Shown here: positions 21,729-30,829 of the stretch, piece by piece
How positions within the stretch are numbered: position 1 is the first letter of the stretch
How the letters are laid out: each line of letters begins with the position of its first letter
NCBI GenBank assembly: GCA_020073245.1
Contig: JAIQFQ010000005.1
Coordinates: 1-64,000, forward strand
Length of the DNA stretch: 64,000 bases
Reading direction: 5' to 3'
From: Terriglobia bacterium
Lineage (GTDB): Bacteria; Acidobacteriota; Thermoanaerobaculia; Thermoanaerobaculales; Thermoanaerobaculaceae
Notes under the pieces: generated by a model
What the model was told of the DNA's origin: nothing
Seen by the model: the letters and a program-made list of their open reading frames with translations, nothing else
Database searches by the model: none
Translations under genes and position numbers: made by a program

Positions 21729-23927
21729 ATGAACGTACGGCATCGGGTCGTTGCGTCAGTGCGCCGCGTGCCCTTCGTCGTGGCGGCGGTGGTGGCTGCG
21801 CCGTTGACGGCCGCGGTCGCCATCTCTCTGGCGGGTGTCCGCACGGACGTCGCTCGCTACGATGCGATCAACGCAGGTCTCGGGGCGCCAGCGGCCGGCG
21901 TTTCCCGGAGCTCACCGGCCACCGCGTGGCGGTCGTACCTGGCGCTCGCCTCAGCGGGGAAGTACGAACAGGCCGCGCACCTACTCGACCTCAGCGCGAC
22001 CCCACCGGTGCTCCAGAGGATGGCCGGAGCCGAGACCGCCGAGAAGCTCTGGCGTGTCCTGAAGCTCCTGAAGGCCCGAGAGGACGCGGTCACCACGGAG
22101 GACGAGGCCGGCCCCACGATCGAGGGTGAGCCGGCCAACGACGTGGTGGCGCTGCGGTTCGAGAGGGGCGGCATCAGGGGGGAGGTTCGGCTCAGGCACA
22201 CCGTGGGCGCGAGGCCGTACGAGCTCGCATGGCTGTTCTCGCGGGAGACGGTGGCAAGCGTCCCCTTCTGGCACCGAGTCCTGGTCAAGGGGGAAGCGCC
22301 TCGGGGAGCCGAGCCCGTCGATGTCGGTCTCGGGACGATTCCGCCCGAGGTAAGCCGCACGACGCCGCGCGAGGCGATGGCGGGGTTCCTCGCCGCCTGC
22401 CAGGAGGGGCGCTTCGATCTGGCCGCGTTCTACCTGGACCTCGGTGCTATCCGCCAGGAACGCCAGCGGGAGGAAGGGATGCGCCTCGCGCGCCGGCTCA
22501 TGCTCGCGCTGCAGAGGACGGGGTGGGTCGATCCGGAGAAGCTCTCCAACGAGCCGCTCGGCAGACCTGAGACCGGGGTTCCGGAGAACGAACAGCTCTT
22601 CGCGGTCGTGCGCGTGGGGCGTCAGCCGATGGAGCTTTTGCTGGCGCACCGGTCGGATGCGGAGCTCGGCCACGTTTGGATGGTCTCGCAGGGCACGGTC
22701 TCACTGATCGACCGGCTGTACGACGCGCACGGGTACGGTTGGCTCGGCGACCACGCGCCGCTTGCGCTCTTCGCCCTTCGGATCGCCGGCCTTCAGCTTT
22801 GGCAGTGGCTGGGCATTCTCGTAGGGCTCGTTGCCTCGTGGTTCGTGAGCCGAGTCCTGGGGCGGTGGGCCGTCCGACTGTTCCGGCGCATCGCGCGCCG
22901 CACCGCGGCCGGCTGGGACGACATCGTGACCCGGGCCCTGGACGGGCCGATCGCGTTCCTCCTCGCGGCCGGAATCCTGGCGTTGCTCGCACGCTGGCTC
23001 GGCGTGACGCCGGACGCCTGGACGGTTGCGCGGTACATCTGCAAGCTTCTCGCGTTGGTCGGCGTCGGATGGTTCCTGGTGCGCCTTGTCGACGTCGTCG
23101 CGACGCGCGTTCGGGACTCCTCGCTGGAGAAGAGCCCCGTGGGCTTGGGCTTCCTGCCGATGACGGTTCGCGTCGCCAAGGCCGTGGCGGTCGTTCTGAT
23201 CGGCCTTGCTGCGCTCGACGTGATCGGGATCAACGTGGTCGCAGGCCTCGGCGCACTCGGGATCGGCGCCGCCGCGCTCGCTTTCGCGGCGCAGAAGACG
23301 CTCGAGAATCTCTTCGGCACCCTTTCGATCGCCAGCGACCGGCCGTTCGAGGTGGGCGACTACGTGTCCGTGGGGCAGGACTCGGGGACCGTCGAGGATG
23401 TCGGCTTCCGATCCACGCGCATTCGCACGCTCGGGCGCACGCTCGTCACGGTTCCGAATGGGCTCGTGGCCTCCGGGCGTGTCGAGAACTTCTCGGCGCG
23501 CGACCGCATCATGTACAACCCGCTGCTCAGGCTCGCCTACGCGACGACCGGCGAGCAGCTCAGGGCTGTCATCGACGAGGTCGGGCGACTCCTGCACGGG
23601 CACCCGAAGGTCTTCCAGGGCGAGCAGAGGGTCCGCTTCGCGGCGTTCGGAGAGTACGCGCTCCACATCGAGGTGTGGTGCTGGGTCGCCACGAAGGACT
23701 TCCTCGAGTACACCGAGGTTGTCGAGCAGCTCAACCTCGGGATCGCGGAGATCGTGGAGCGGTCGGGCACCTCGTTCGCGTTTCCGACCAGGGTCCTGGT
23801 CATGCCCAAGGACGGCGTCGCGGGCCACGAGCTTGAGGCCCGCGGCGCGCGCGCCGATGGCGCTGTCGCCTCGCCGGAGGTCCCCGATACCGGCGGCACG
23901 ACGCCCGGCTCGTCCGACGGAGCATGA
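21729..23927 (+). CDS. Mechanosensitive channel of the MscS family, large form
   Basis: 732 residues. An N-terminal membrane segment (about 12-35) is followed by ~220 residues of extracytoplasmic sequence holding two copies of a T-P-R-E-A/S-P-A-T-A-W-type helical repeat. Several membrane helices follow from ~245 on. The MscS core is clear: pore helix A-G-L-G-A-L-G-I-G-A-A-A-L-A-F-A-A-Q-K, then N-L-F-G-T-L-S-I, F-E-V-G-D-Y-V, R-S-T-R-I-R-T-L and V-P-N-G. It releases solutes on membrane tension. Its stop overlaps the next gene (ATGA). Confidence 0.88.
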   Translation: MNVRHRVVASVRRVPFVVAAVVAAPLTAAVAISLAGVRTDVARYDAINAGLGAPAAGVSRSSPATAWRSYLALASAGKYEQAAHLLDLSATPPVLQRMAGAETAEKLWRVLKLLKAREDAVTTEDEAGPTIEGEPANDVVALRFERGGIRGEVRLRHTVGARPYELAWLFSRETVASVPFWHRVLVKGEAPRGAEPVDVGLGTIPPEVSRTTPREAMAGFLAACQEGRFDLAAFYLDLGAIRQERQREEGMRLARRLMLALQRTGWVDPEKLSNEPLGRPETGVPENEQLFAVVRVGRQPMELLLAHRSDAELGHVWMVSQGTVSLIDRLYDAHGYGWLGDHAPLALFALRIAGLQLWQWLGILVGLVASWFVSRVLGRWAVRLFRRIARRTAAGWDDIVTRALDGPIAFLLAAGILALLARWLGVTPDAWTVARYICKLLALVGVGWFLVRLVDVVATRVRDSSLEKSPVGLGFLPMTVRVAKAVAVVLIGLAALDVIGINVVAGLGALGIGAAALAFAAQKTLENLFGTLSIASDRPFEVGDYVSVGQDSGTVEDVGFRSTRIRTLGRTLVTVPNGLVASGRVENFSARDRIMYNPLLRLAYATTGEQLRAVIDEVGRLLHGHPKVFQGEQRVRFAAFGEYALHIEVWCWVATKDFLEYTEVVEQLNLGIAEIVERSGTSFAFPTRVLVMPKDGVAGHELEARGARADGAVASPEVPDTGGTTPGSSDGA

Positions 23928-25348
23928 CCCTTCCGATGGCCGCTCTGGACACGGCAAGGCGCGGCGACAGGGTGCTGTGGGGGATGGTCGCCGGCGCGAC
24001 GGCGGTCCGCCTGTGGTTCGCGTGGCACTTCTTCGGCTTCCTCGGAGGCGACGACGTCGAAATTCTTCAGGAGGCGTTCAAGGTAGCGACGGGACTCAAC
24101 TACGTCCCCTGGAACGTGCGCAACCTGCTGTTGCCCGATCTACTGGTCGCGCCGGTCGTGCGTGTCGGTCTGTGGCTCGGCATCCACGACACGGGCCATC
24201 TCGCCTTCGTTTCCACCCTCCCCTTCGTCGCGCTCGCGTCGGTCAACGTCGTCCTCGTCTATCGGCTCGCGAGCATCTGGGTCGGAGAGATCACAACGGC
24301 CCGCGCTGCGGCGGTCATCTACGCGTTCCATTGGTTGCCGCTGGCATACGGGAGCACGGTTTATCCCCGGACCGCGACGACGACCTGCGTCCTTCTTGCG
24401 GCGCTGGTGCTCTCCGGCCCGGCGAGGGACACGGCGCGGGGGATTGGCGCGGGAATCCTGCTGGCCCTGGCCTTTGCGGGGCGCTACAGCGAGGGGATGT
24501 ACGTCCTCCCGCTGGTCGTGTTGTGCCTGACGACGGGGAGGGGTCGGGCGGCAGCCCGCACCCGCACGCTTGCCCTCCTCGGTGGCTCCGCGGTGGCGGC
24601 CGCCGCCGCCGTTGGGCTCTCCGACGTGCTCGCATGGGGGCGACCGTTCGCGAGCCTCTCGGAGCTGTGGCGCATGATGGTGGGAGGAACCGGCGCCGAG
24701 GGGCTCTCCACACGTCCGCCGTGGTTCTACCTTCTGAGGCTTCTCTTCTGGATGCCGGCGACGCTCATCCCCGCGCTGACGTTCGCCTGGAGGAAGCGGC
24801 GCGTGCGGTGGGCCTGGGCGTTCCTCGCCGTCCCTGTCGTGCTCCTCTCGCTGGTCGGACACAAGGAGCTGCGCTACCTGCAGGGCGCGATCCCGTTCCT
24901 GGCGCTGCTGGGCGGCGCGGGGTTGGTCGAGCTCGCGCGGCGGTGGGGCCGCGGGCCGGCGGCCGTGCTGCTCGTGCTGACGATCGCCTTCGAGATCAAC
25001 GGCGCGAACGGGCTGGCGAGAAAGTCGATGGCGGCGGTCGTCGCCGCGCGGCACATGGCGGCCGACCCCTCCGTGCGCGTGGTCGCGCTTTCCCAATCAT
25101 GGGCGTACGGGGGGCGTCTCTACCTCGGCAACCGGGTGGAGGTCCGCGACCTCTCGTTGCCGCCGAGCGTCAGCACGCTCAGGGCCGGGATCGCGGGTGC
25201 GGACAGGGTGGGCCTGTACCTGAGCGACCTGCTCTCGGACCCCGCGCTCGCCGTCACCCTGACCGAGCACCGTTTCAAGGAGTTCGAGCGGGTCGAATGG
25301 GGAGAGAGCAAGACCGTCGTCGTCTTCGCGAGACAGGTCCAGCGCTGA
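23924..25348 (+). CDS. Membrane mannosyltransferase-like protein (GT22/GT39-like)
   Basis: 474 residues with about ten membrane helices. G-G-D-D-V-E-I-L-Q-E near residue 42 matches the catalytic acidic loop of GT-C glycosyltransferases. G-H-K-E-L-R-Y-L-Q-G-A-I-P-F-L near 305 resembles the H-K-E-x-R-F conserved region of GT22 (ALG9/PIG-B type) enzymes. It would move a sugar from a lipid-linked donor on the outer face of the inner membrane. The acceptor is unknown. It is coupled to the MscS gene by a 4-base overlap. Confidence 0.7.
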   Translation: MTLPMAALDTARRGDRVLWGMVAGATAVRLWFAWHFFGFLGGDDVEILQEAFKVATGLNYVPWNVRNLLLPDLLVAPVVRVGLWLGIHDTGHLAFVSTLPFVALASVNVVLVYRLASIWVGEITTARAAAVIYAFHWLPLAYGSTVYPRTATTTCVLLAALVLSGPARDTARGIGAGILLALAFAGRYSEGMYVLPLVVLCLTTGRGRAAARTRTLALLGGSAVAAAAAVGLSDVLAWGRPFASLSELWRMMVGGTGAEGLSTRPPWFYLLRLLFWMPATLIPALTFAWRKRRVRWAWAFLAVPVVLLSLVGHKELRYLQGAIPFLALLGGAGLVELARRWGRGPAAVLLVLTIAFEINGANGLARKSMAAVVAARHMAADPSVRVVALSQSWAYGGRLYLGNRVEVRDLSLPPSVSTLRAGIAGADRVGLYLSDLLSDPALAVTLTEHRFKEFERVEWGESKTVVVFARQVQR

Positions 25349-25397
25349 GCATTCCCGCCGGCCGCCGTGTTCCACAGTAGCGAGATCGTGTATCAAC

Positions 25398-25412
25398 TAT
25401 AATCCGCTGATG
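25398..25412 (+). promoter_or_regulatory. -10 box giving a leaderless start
   Basis: TATAAT at 25398-25403 is followed by only six bases before ATG 25410. The transcription start expected ~7 bases after the -10 falls on the ATG. No ribosome site is present. The same TAxxxT-N6-start layout occurs at 38040 and 38932, and on the minus strand at 43143. Confidence 0.5.
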
Positions 25413-26492
25413 TTCCGGGAACTCCGCTTCGTGGCCGGCGCGATGTGCGTGTGCGTCGTCGCCGCGGGTCGTTGCGCCGGCCAGAGCGACCCCTGGGGCT
25501 CCCTTCCGTTCGTGGACGCGCTGCGGTTCTCGTCGCTGCCGATCGAGGGACATCAGGCGAGCGCGCCCGCGGATGGGGAGTGGCAACTCTCGTTGGTGTC
25601 CGGCTACTTCAACGTGTGGCAGCTCACCTGGCACACGGCTACCGTGCACAGGGTCCTTGGGCTGCACCGCAGTCCGGTTACCGACGGAGAGATCAAACTG
25701 CTCGAACGGAACTTCCCTGACGACCAGTTCTACCACATCGACCTGGAGGGGACGCGGACCAATTTCATCGTGACCCACGGTTTCGGAGCCGGTCTTGCCG
25801 CCACCCTGAGCGTCCCATGGGTCGACGTCGGGCGGCCCCACTGGGATGCGATCGCCGAGGACGTCCACGCCAGGTTCGGCCTGAGCAACATGGGGCGGGA
25901 TCTGTTCCCCCGCGGACGGACCACGGTGTACGTCCGCGGCCGGAACGGGGCGGTGGAGCGCCTCTCCGGCCTGGACGGTTCCGGATTGGGGGACGTGAGT
26001 CTTTCCGTGACCGGGTCGTTGGGCGAGTGGCTGGGCGCCGAGCACCGCTGGGTGGTCGCGACGGAGGCGCCGACGGGCGAGAAGGACACGTTGCACGGGA
26101 GCGGCGGGTGGGACAAGGGCCTGCGGTGGTTCGGAACCTGGGGCCAGGCCCGCAGTCAGCTGAGGGTCGGCCTCGGGTACACGTGGCTCGACGCCAACGG
26201 GAGTTGGCTCGGCGTCAAGCGCGACAACACCTGGGGTGCCCTGATCGAAGGCCACACGCCGCTCTCACGGGTCTTGACCTTCCGCGGGAGCGCGCGCTTC
26301 GACAGTTCGCCCCTCGCGAGCTTCACCGATTCGGATATCGGAAGGGTCTCGTTCTACTGGACGGTGGGTTTGCTGTCCGCAGTCGCACGCAACTCCTGGG
26401 TGGCGTTCGATGCCGGAGAGAACTACGGGAGCACCGCCGAGGTCCCTGACTTCAGCATCCACGTCCAGTTCGGTACGCGCCTCGGACACTGA
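25410..26492 (+). CDS. DUF3187-like outer-membrane protein
   Basis: 360 residues with a signal peptide (cleavage near 24, A-A-G-R-C-A-G-Q). The rest alternates short aromatic strands with turns and ends in a barrel-like strand (Q-F-G-T-R-L). Length, the early N-P-L/W-G-S-L-P-F motif and the strand pattern fit DUF3187 outer-membrane proteins, function unknown. Start at ATG 25410 seems leaderless. It stands alone between the glycosyltransferase and another barrel-like protein. Confidence 0.55.
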   Translation: MFRELRFVAGAMCVCVVAAGRCAGQSDPWGSLPFVDALRFSSLPIEGHQASAPADGEWQLSLVSGYFNVWQLTWHTATVHRVLGLHRSPVTDGEIKLLERNFPDDQFYHIDLEGTRTNFIVTHGFGAGLAATLSVPWVDVGRPHWDAIAEDVHARFGLSNMGRDLFPRGRTTVYVRGRNGAVERLSGLDGSGLGDVSLSVTGSLGEWLGAEHRWVVATEAPTGEKDTLHGSGGWDKGLRWFGTWGQARSQLRVGLGYTWLDANGSWLGVKRDNTWGALIEGHTPLSRVLTFRGSARFDSSPLASFTDSDIGRVSFYWTVGLLSAVARNSWVAFDAGENYGSTAEVPDFSIHVQFGTRLGH

Positions 26493-26729
26493 GACCTCAT
26501 CGGCCGGGCTGATCGGACGGTGACCCTGCTGGGCTCATGGCGCGAGCCGGGTGCTCCTCCTCATAGCTGTGCCCGGTACCCGGGTGCCCACCTCACGAAC
26601 GGCGCGGGGGACAGCGCGGAATAGGCCCCCGACGGGATGCGTTTGGCCGGCAAGACGCCGTGGGGTCCAGGTTTCCGTAGTTCAGGTCGGACACGTGAGC
26701 TCGGGGTCGTGCGACCCGTGGGGAGACGA

Positions 26730-27539
26730 ATGGCGCGTGACTCCGGAGAGCGAAAGGTTTTGGTCGCTGCAACGCTGTACCGTGTGGTGTCTCGGAAGCC
26801 GGCCCGCCGCCTCCCCGTCTGTCTCCTGCTGTCCGTCCTCATCGCGGGGCGTGCTGCGGCTGCGCAGGGCGCGCCACCCTGGATCTGGGATGTCACGGCC
26901 TCCGTCTGGGGGCTCGGAATCCGCGGCGCCTTCCAGTCCGGGCCGAGGAGTGCACCGGTCGACGCGCACTTCGCCGACCGGCTGACACCCCTCGAGTTCG
27001 GGCTGATGCTCGACGTGGAGGCGAGGAGGGGACGTTGGGGCGTGCTCCTGCAGCCGTTCTACGTGGACTTTGACCGAGCCGGGTACGCCGGCCGGGGCAC
27101 CCACGTCGCCGTTGACTCGATGCAGGTCCAGACGTCGCTCGCTGGCATGTACCGCCTTCGCGACGGGGCTGCGACCACCCTGGACGCGATCGTCGGGGGC
27201 CGATACAACGAGCTCAACACTGTCCTCACGGCAATGGGCGCACCGAAGTTCTCAACGGTCCGGTTCTGGGTCGACCCGTTCGCGGGGTTCCGGCTCGAGA
27301 CTCCGCTCGGGAGGCGGTGGAGTTGGCGCGTGACGGCGGATATCGGTGGGTTCGGCCTAGGCTCGAGGGTGGCCTGGGGTGCGGTCACCGAAGTCCGGAG
27401 GCCGCTCGGACGCTCCGCTGGCGTCGGCTTCGGCTATGGGGTCATCGCCACCGACTACACGGCCGGCCGGGGACCGGAGCGGTTCAGGTACGACGTCCGG
27501 CTGAGCGGCCCGTTCCTGGACGCGACCTTCCGGCTCTGA
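26730..27539 (+). CDS. Outer-membrane beta-barrel-like protein
   Basis: 269 residues from ATG 26730, preceded by GGGGAGA. A basic N-terminus and a hydrophobic stretch (L-P-V-C-L-L-L-S-V-L-I-A-G-R-A-A-A-A-Q) form a signal peptide ending near 45. About ten amphipathic strands follow, with the typical small-barrel pattern (W-G-V-L-L-Q-P-F-Y-V-D, T-L-D-A-I-V-G-G-R-Y-N, F-W-V-D-P-F-A-G-F-R). It ends in F-R-L, a usual barrel C-terminus. The family resembles uncharacterised outer-membrane proteins; role unknown. Confidence 0.6.
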   Translation: MARDSGERKVLVAATLYRVVSRKPARRLPVCLLLSVLIAGRAAAAQGAPPWIWDVTASVWGLGIRGAFQSGPRSAPVDAHFADRLTPLEFGLMLDVEARRGRWGVLLQPFYVDFDRAGYAGRGTHVAVDSMQVQTSLAGMYRLRDGAATTLDAIVGGRYNELNTVLTAMGAPKFSTVRFWVDPFAGFRLETPLGRRWSWRVTADIGGFGLGSRVAWGAVTEVRRPLGRSAGVGFGYGVIATDYTAGRGPERFRYDVRLSGPFLDATFRL

Positions 27540-27576
27540 CTGGCAGCCGCGCGCTTCGAAAGGTCGCCACTCCGTC

Positions 27577-27604
27577 CGACCACCGGCCACCGACTGCCGG
27601 CCAC
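27577..27604 (+). repeat. Heptamer array (CGRCCAC words)
   Basis: Four 7-base units in register between two convergent genes: CGACCAC, CGGCCAC, CGACTGC, CGGCCAC. Same period as the other arrays, different word. Confidence 0.5.
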
Positions 27605-27609
27605 GCTTC

Positions 27610-29052
27610 TCAGCCGGCAACGCGATGGACGCGCATGAGGTTCGTGAGCGGTTGGGCCGTGACCGGGGCGCCGTGCGTGACCACCAAGAGGTCGCCGGGA
27701 GCCGCGAGTCGCTCGTGCAACGCCGCTCGCTCCGCGAGGTGGACGACCTCCTCATGATCGTCGGGCTGCTCGTTGACGACCCGCGGGATCACGCCCCACA
27801 CCAACGACAGTGCCCGCGCCACCTCGATTCGCGGTGTCAGCGCCAGGATCGGTGTCGCGGGTCGGTGCCGCGCGACCAGGCGGGCCGTCCGCCCGCTCTG
27901 GGTGAAGCACACCACGGTCTTGGCCCCGAGGTGTGCGACGGCCTCAGCGGCGGCCTCGGCGACGGCGTCCGACACCAGGTCCGGTACCGCGGCACGGCAC
28001 GGCGCAGCCGCCCAGCTCGTGCGAAACTCGGGGTGGCGTTCCGCTTCGCGGACGATGCGTGCGCATGCGGCGACCGCCATGACGGGGTGGTCCCCGACCG
28101 CCGTCTCGGCACTGAGCATCACCGCGTCGGACCCGTCGAAGACCGCGTTGGCCACGTCGTTGGCCTCGGCCCGAGTCGGGCGCGGCTCGTGGATCATGCT
28201 CTCGAGCATCTCGGTTGCCGTGATGGCCGGGACCCCTGCCGCCCGCGCCGCCTGGAGGATCCGCTTCTGGAGCACCGGTACCATCTCGGGTGAGGTTTCG
28301 GCGCCCAGGTCGCCGCGGGCCACCATGACCAGATCGGAAGCGGCGAGGATGGGAAGGAGGGCGTCCTGCGACACTGCCTGCGCCTTCTCGAGCTTGGCGA
28401 TGATCGGAACCGTGCGACCGTGCCGCACCATGTGCTCGCGAAGGGCGGTTACGTCCTGCGCCCGCCGCACGAAAGAGAGCGAGCATGCGTCGATGCCGGC
28501 GTCGAGCGCCGCCGCGAGACATTCGAGGTCATGTTGCGTGAGGGAGGGGAGAGAGGTCTCCACGTCGGGGAGGTTTACGCCCATCCCGCCCGCCACGTCG
28601 CCGCCGCGCACCACCTCGGCACGGACCATGGCACCGACGGCGGCCGTCACACGCACCACGATCTTGCCGTCGTGAACGAGCACGCGTGAGCCGACGGGGC
28701 ACTCCCGCACTGGGTCCATACCCTCGACGATCACGTCGGCGCCGCTCGCTGGGTCGCCGATCGTGGCGGTGGCGCCGCCTACGAGGGAGATGGGCCGCGC
28801 CGACTTGGCCACCCTCAGCTTCGGGCCCGCGAGGTCGCAGAAGACGGCGAGCGGGTGGCCGACGGCTGCCTCCACGGAACGAACCAGCTCGACGTGCGTC
28901 GGAATCTGCTCGGCCTTGAGGTGGGCGGCGTTGAGACGGAAGACGTTGACGCCCTCCCTCGCCAGCAACTCAGCTGCCTCCGGGTTTGCCGAGGCGGGTC
29001 CGAGCGTTGCCACGATCTTGACCCTCCGCAAGTCACCGTGCGTGTCGCCCAT
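27610..29052 (-). CDS. pyk: Pyruvate kinase, predicted K+-independent
   Basis: 480 residues, full length. K-I-V-A-T-L-G-P-A-S opens the barrel; M-V-A-R-G-D-L-G-A-E and I-T-A-T-E-M-L-E-S-M with R-P-T-R-A-E-A-N-D-V-A-N-A are the metal, phosphate and active-site signatures. The C-terminal domain ends the chain. It makes pyruvate and ATP from phosphoenolpyruvate and ADP. Two family positions differ: C-D-L-A-G-P-K has Lys where K+-dependent enzymes have Glu (rabbit Glu117), and R-L-N-A-A-H lacks the Ser K+ ligand. Both point to independence from K+. GGAGGAG precedes ATG 29052. Confidence 0.93.
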   Translation of the reverse strand: MGDTHGDLRRVKIVATLGPASANPEAAELLAREGVNVFRLNAAHLKAEQIPTHVELVRSVEAAVGHPLAVFCDLAGPKLRVAKSARPISLVGGATATIGDPASGADVIVEGMDPVRECPVGSRVLVHDGKIVVRVTAAVGAMVRAEVVRGGDVAGGMGVNLPDVETSLPSLTQHDLECLAAALDAGIDACSLSFVRRAQDVTALREHMVRHGRTVPIIAKLEKAQAVSQDALLPILAASDLVMVARGDLGAETSPEMVPVLQKRILQAARAAGVPAITATEMLESMIHEPRPTRAEANDVANAVFDGSDAVMLSAETAVGDHPVMAVAACARIVREAERHPEFRTSWAAAPCRAAVPDLVSDAVAEAAAEAVAHLGAKTVVCFTQSGRTARLVARHRPATPILALTPRIEVARALSLVWGVIPRVVNEQPDDHEEVVHLAERAALHERLAAPGDLLVVTHGAPVTAQPLTNLMRVHRVAG

Positions 29053-29234
29053 GCCGCTCCTCCAATGGCTCTCGTTGGCTCACTGTGTCCCAACCGTACC
29101 ACAGAGCCGGCGACGGACCCGTGACGCGGGCGGAACTGCGCCTTGAGCCGTTGGAGCGCTCCGGGTATCCTCTGTCCGCAGCCCGGGCCGTGGGTCGCGG
29201 CTGGGTTCGGTTGCGGAAATACGAGGTTGCCGGA

Positions 29235-29597
29235 ATGCGGTTAGGCGAAGCGATGCTGGGACGTCTGCGATCCAGGTCGGTGGTCCGAATGGCGGTCTGC
29301 CTGGCGGCGTTGCTGTCGCTGGCAGGGTCGGCAGGGCTCCACCCCGAGCCGGGGTGCTCTCCGATCCGCGAAGCCCGACCCGGCTTCACGGCGACCTCGG
29401 GCCACGCTGCCCTCCTCGCGACAGCGCACCTGTGTCACGTCTGCGTCCTGTACTCTGCCTGCTCGCTCGCGCCCAGCGGGTCGGTGGCGTTCGTGATGCT
29501 GCCTGCCGGGGCGACGCTCCTGCCGTCCCGGTCGCCGTTCAATGGCCGACTCGAGCGGCGCCAGAACGAGGGCCGCGCCCCGCCGCTCGCCTCCTAG
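29235..29597 (+). CDS. Small secreted Cys/His protein upstream of metal uptake genes
   Basis: 120 residues from ATG 29235. The signal-like segment at ~17-36 is V-V-R-M-A-V-C-L-A-A-L-L-S-L-A-G. After it comes H-L-C-H-V-C-V-L-Y-S-A-C, a potential metal site with three Cys and two His. The tail is basic. It sits 65 bases before a porin-like gene and the ZnuA-type gene. A similar gene (C-A-A-C-V-L) stands before the TonB receptor at 34.2 kb, suggesting a shared metal-handling role. Start choice is tentative because no clear ribosome site is seen. Confidence 0.5.
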   Translation: MRLGEAMLGRLRSRSVVRMAVCLAALLSLAGSAGLHPEPGCSPIREARPGFTATSGHAALLATAHLCHVCVLYSACSLAPSGSVAFVMLPAGATLLPSRSPFNGRLERRQNEGRAPPLAS

Positions 29598-29608
29598 CCG
29601 TCGCGCCC

Positions 29609-29631
29609 CTCTCCGGCTTGTCGTCGGAGAG
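29609..29631 (+). promoter_or_regulatory. Short hairpin in the leader of the porin gene
   Basis: CTCTCCG (29609-29615) pairs with CGGAGAG (29625-29631) around a 9-base loop, 32 bases before the porin start codon. It could be a processing or attenuation element between the small Cys/His gene and the porin. Confidence 0.3.
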
Positions 29632-29662
29632 CCACCCTTGACGCGAATGCAAAGGAGGTCCG

Positions 29663-30820
29663 GTGAACACGCTTCGATCGATGGTCTTTGTCACCGCGAT
29701 TGCGACGCTCGTGGCAGGCATCGCCGCTGGGCAGGAGTCCCCACCGCCGCAGCCCACGCCGGCTGCGACGCCGACCCCGACCCCGGCGCCACCCGTCAAT
29801 GCCGGCTCGGCTGGCGGCGCGAGCCAGACGTCCAATTACTTCAACCCCTCGGTCTCAGTGATCGGCAATTTCCTGGCCGTGGGTGGTCAGAACACACTCG
29901 AGAGCCTCCCGAGCGCGAGCCTGCGGGAGTCGGAGCTCGGTCTCCAGGCGGTCGTGGATCCGTACGCCCGTGCCGACTTCTTCATCTCGTTTGGCGAGCA
30001 CGATGTCAGCGTCGAGGAGGGCTATCTGACCTTCACCTCGTTGCCGGCGGGCCTGCTCGTCAGGGTCGGTCGCATGCGCATTGCGTTCGGTAAGGTCAAC
30101 ACGATGCACCTCCACCTGCTGCCGTGGCCGGACGAGCCCCTCACCGTCGTGAACCTCCTCGGCGGCGAGGAGGGGTGGGTCGGGACCGGCATCTCGGCGG
30201 CGAAGCTCCTCCCACTCCCTGGCGACGTCTTCTCCGAACTGACGTTGCAGGTTCTGCGCGGTGATGCCGAAGGCCTGTTCGTGGCGGGAAAGCGCAGCGA
30301 CCTCGCGCTCAACGCTCACTACCGGGTGTTCGCGGACCTCTCCGACTCGACGAACCTCGATCTCGGCCTTTCGTACGGGCTCGGGCCCAACGGCGCGAGC
30401 CCCGACGCCAAGACCGCCCTCGGCGCGGTCGATGCCACCCTTCGCTGGAAGCCTCTCGTGAGGGGGAACTACCGTTCGGCGATCCTGCGGGGCGAGTTCT
30501 TCCGGAGCCGTCGCGACCAGTCCGACGGTACGGTCAGCGCCGACGGCTGGTTTCTGTCGGGCGAGTACCAGCTCGCGAAGCGGTGGTGGGTCGGGGTGCG
30601 TGGCGAGGCGGCGCAGCACGCGGACGACGCTGCCGTCAAGGACACAGGCGAAGCCGCCACGCTCACCTTCTGGCCGAGCGAGTTCTCGCAGCTCCGCGCC
30701 GAGCTGCGGCAACGGCGGTACGGCGGGCCGAACAGCGCGTCGGCTTCCGAGTACACCGCCAACGAGGTCCTCCTTCAACTGCAGTTCGCGATCGGCGCCC
30801 ACGGCGCCCACCCGTTCTGA
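29663..30820 (+). CDS. Porin-like outer-membrane protein linked to metal transporter
   Basis: 385 residues from GTG 29663 behind a strong AAAGGAGG. Signal peptide of about 23 residues, then a Pro/Thr/Ala-rich linker (P-T-P-T-P-A-P). A long series of barrel strands includes E-L-G-L-Q-A-V-V-D-P-Y-A-R-A-D-F-F and V-R-V-G-R-M-R-I-A-F-G-K-V-N. The M-H-L-H-L-L segment carries two His. Similar zinc-associated porin-like proteins sit beside ZnuA-type genes in related phyla (general knowledge). Ten bases separate it from the binding protein, so the two share an operon; it probably brings the metal across the outer membrane. Confidence 0.65.
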   Translation: MNTLRSMVFVTAIATLVAGIAAGQESPPPQPTPAATPTPTPAPPVNAGSAGGASQTSNYFNPSVSVIGNFLAVGGQNTLESLPSASLRESELGLQAVVDPYARADFFISFGEHDVSVEEGYLTFTSLPAGLLVRVGRMRIAFGKVNTMHLHLLPWPDEPLTVVNLLGGEEGWVGTGISAAKLLPLPGDVFSELTLQVLRGDAEGLFVAGKRSDLALNAHYRVFADLSDSTNLDLGLSYGLGPNGASPDAKTALGAVDATLRWKPLVRGNYRSAILRGEFFRSRRDQSDGTVSADGWFLSGEYQLAKRWWVGVRGEAAQHADDAAVKDTGEAATLTFWPSEFSQLRAELRQRRYGGPNSASASEYTANEVLLQLQFAIGAHGAHPF

Positions 30821-30829
30821 GGAGACCAC

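Noticed and set aside
22701-23957. Minus-strand frame opposite the MscS gene
   Set aside because: Antisense artefact of GC-rich coding; no motif.
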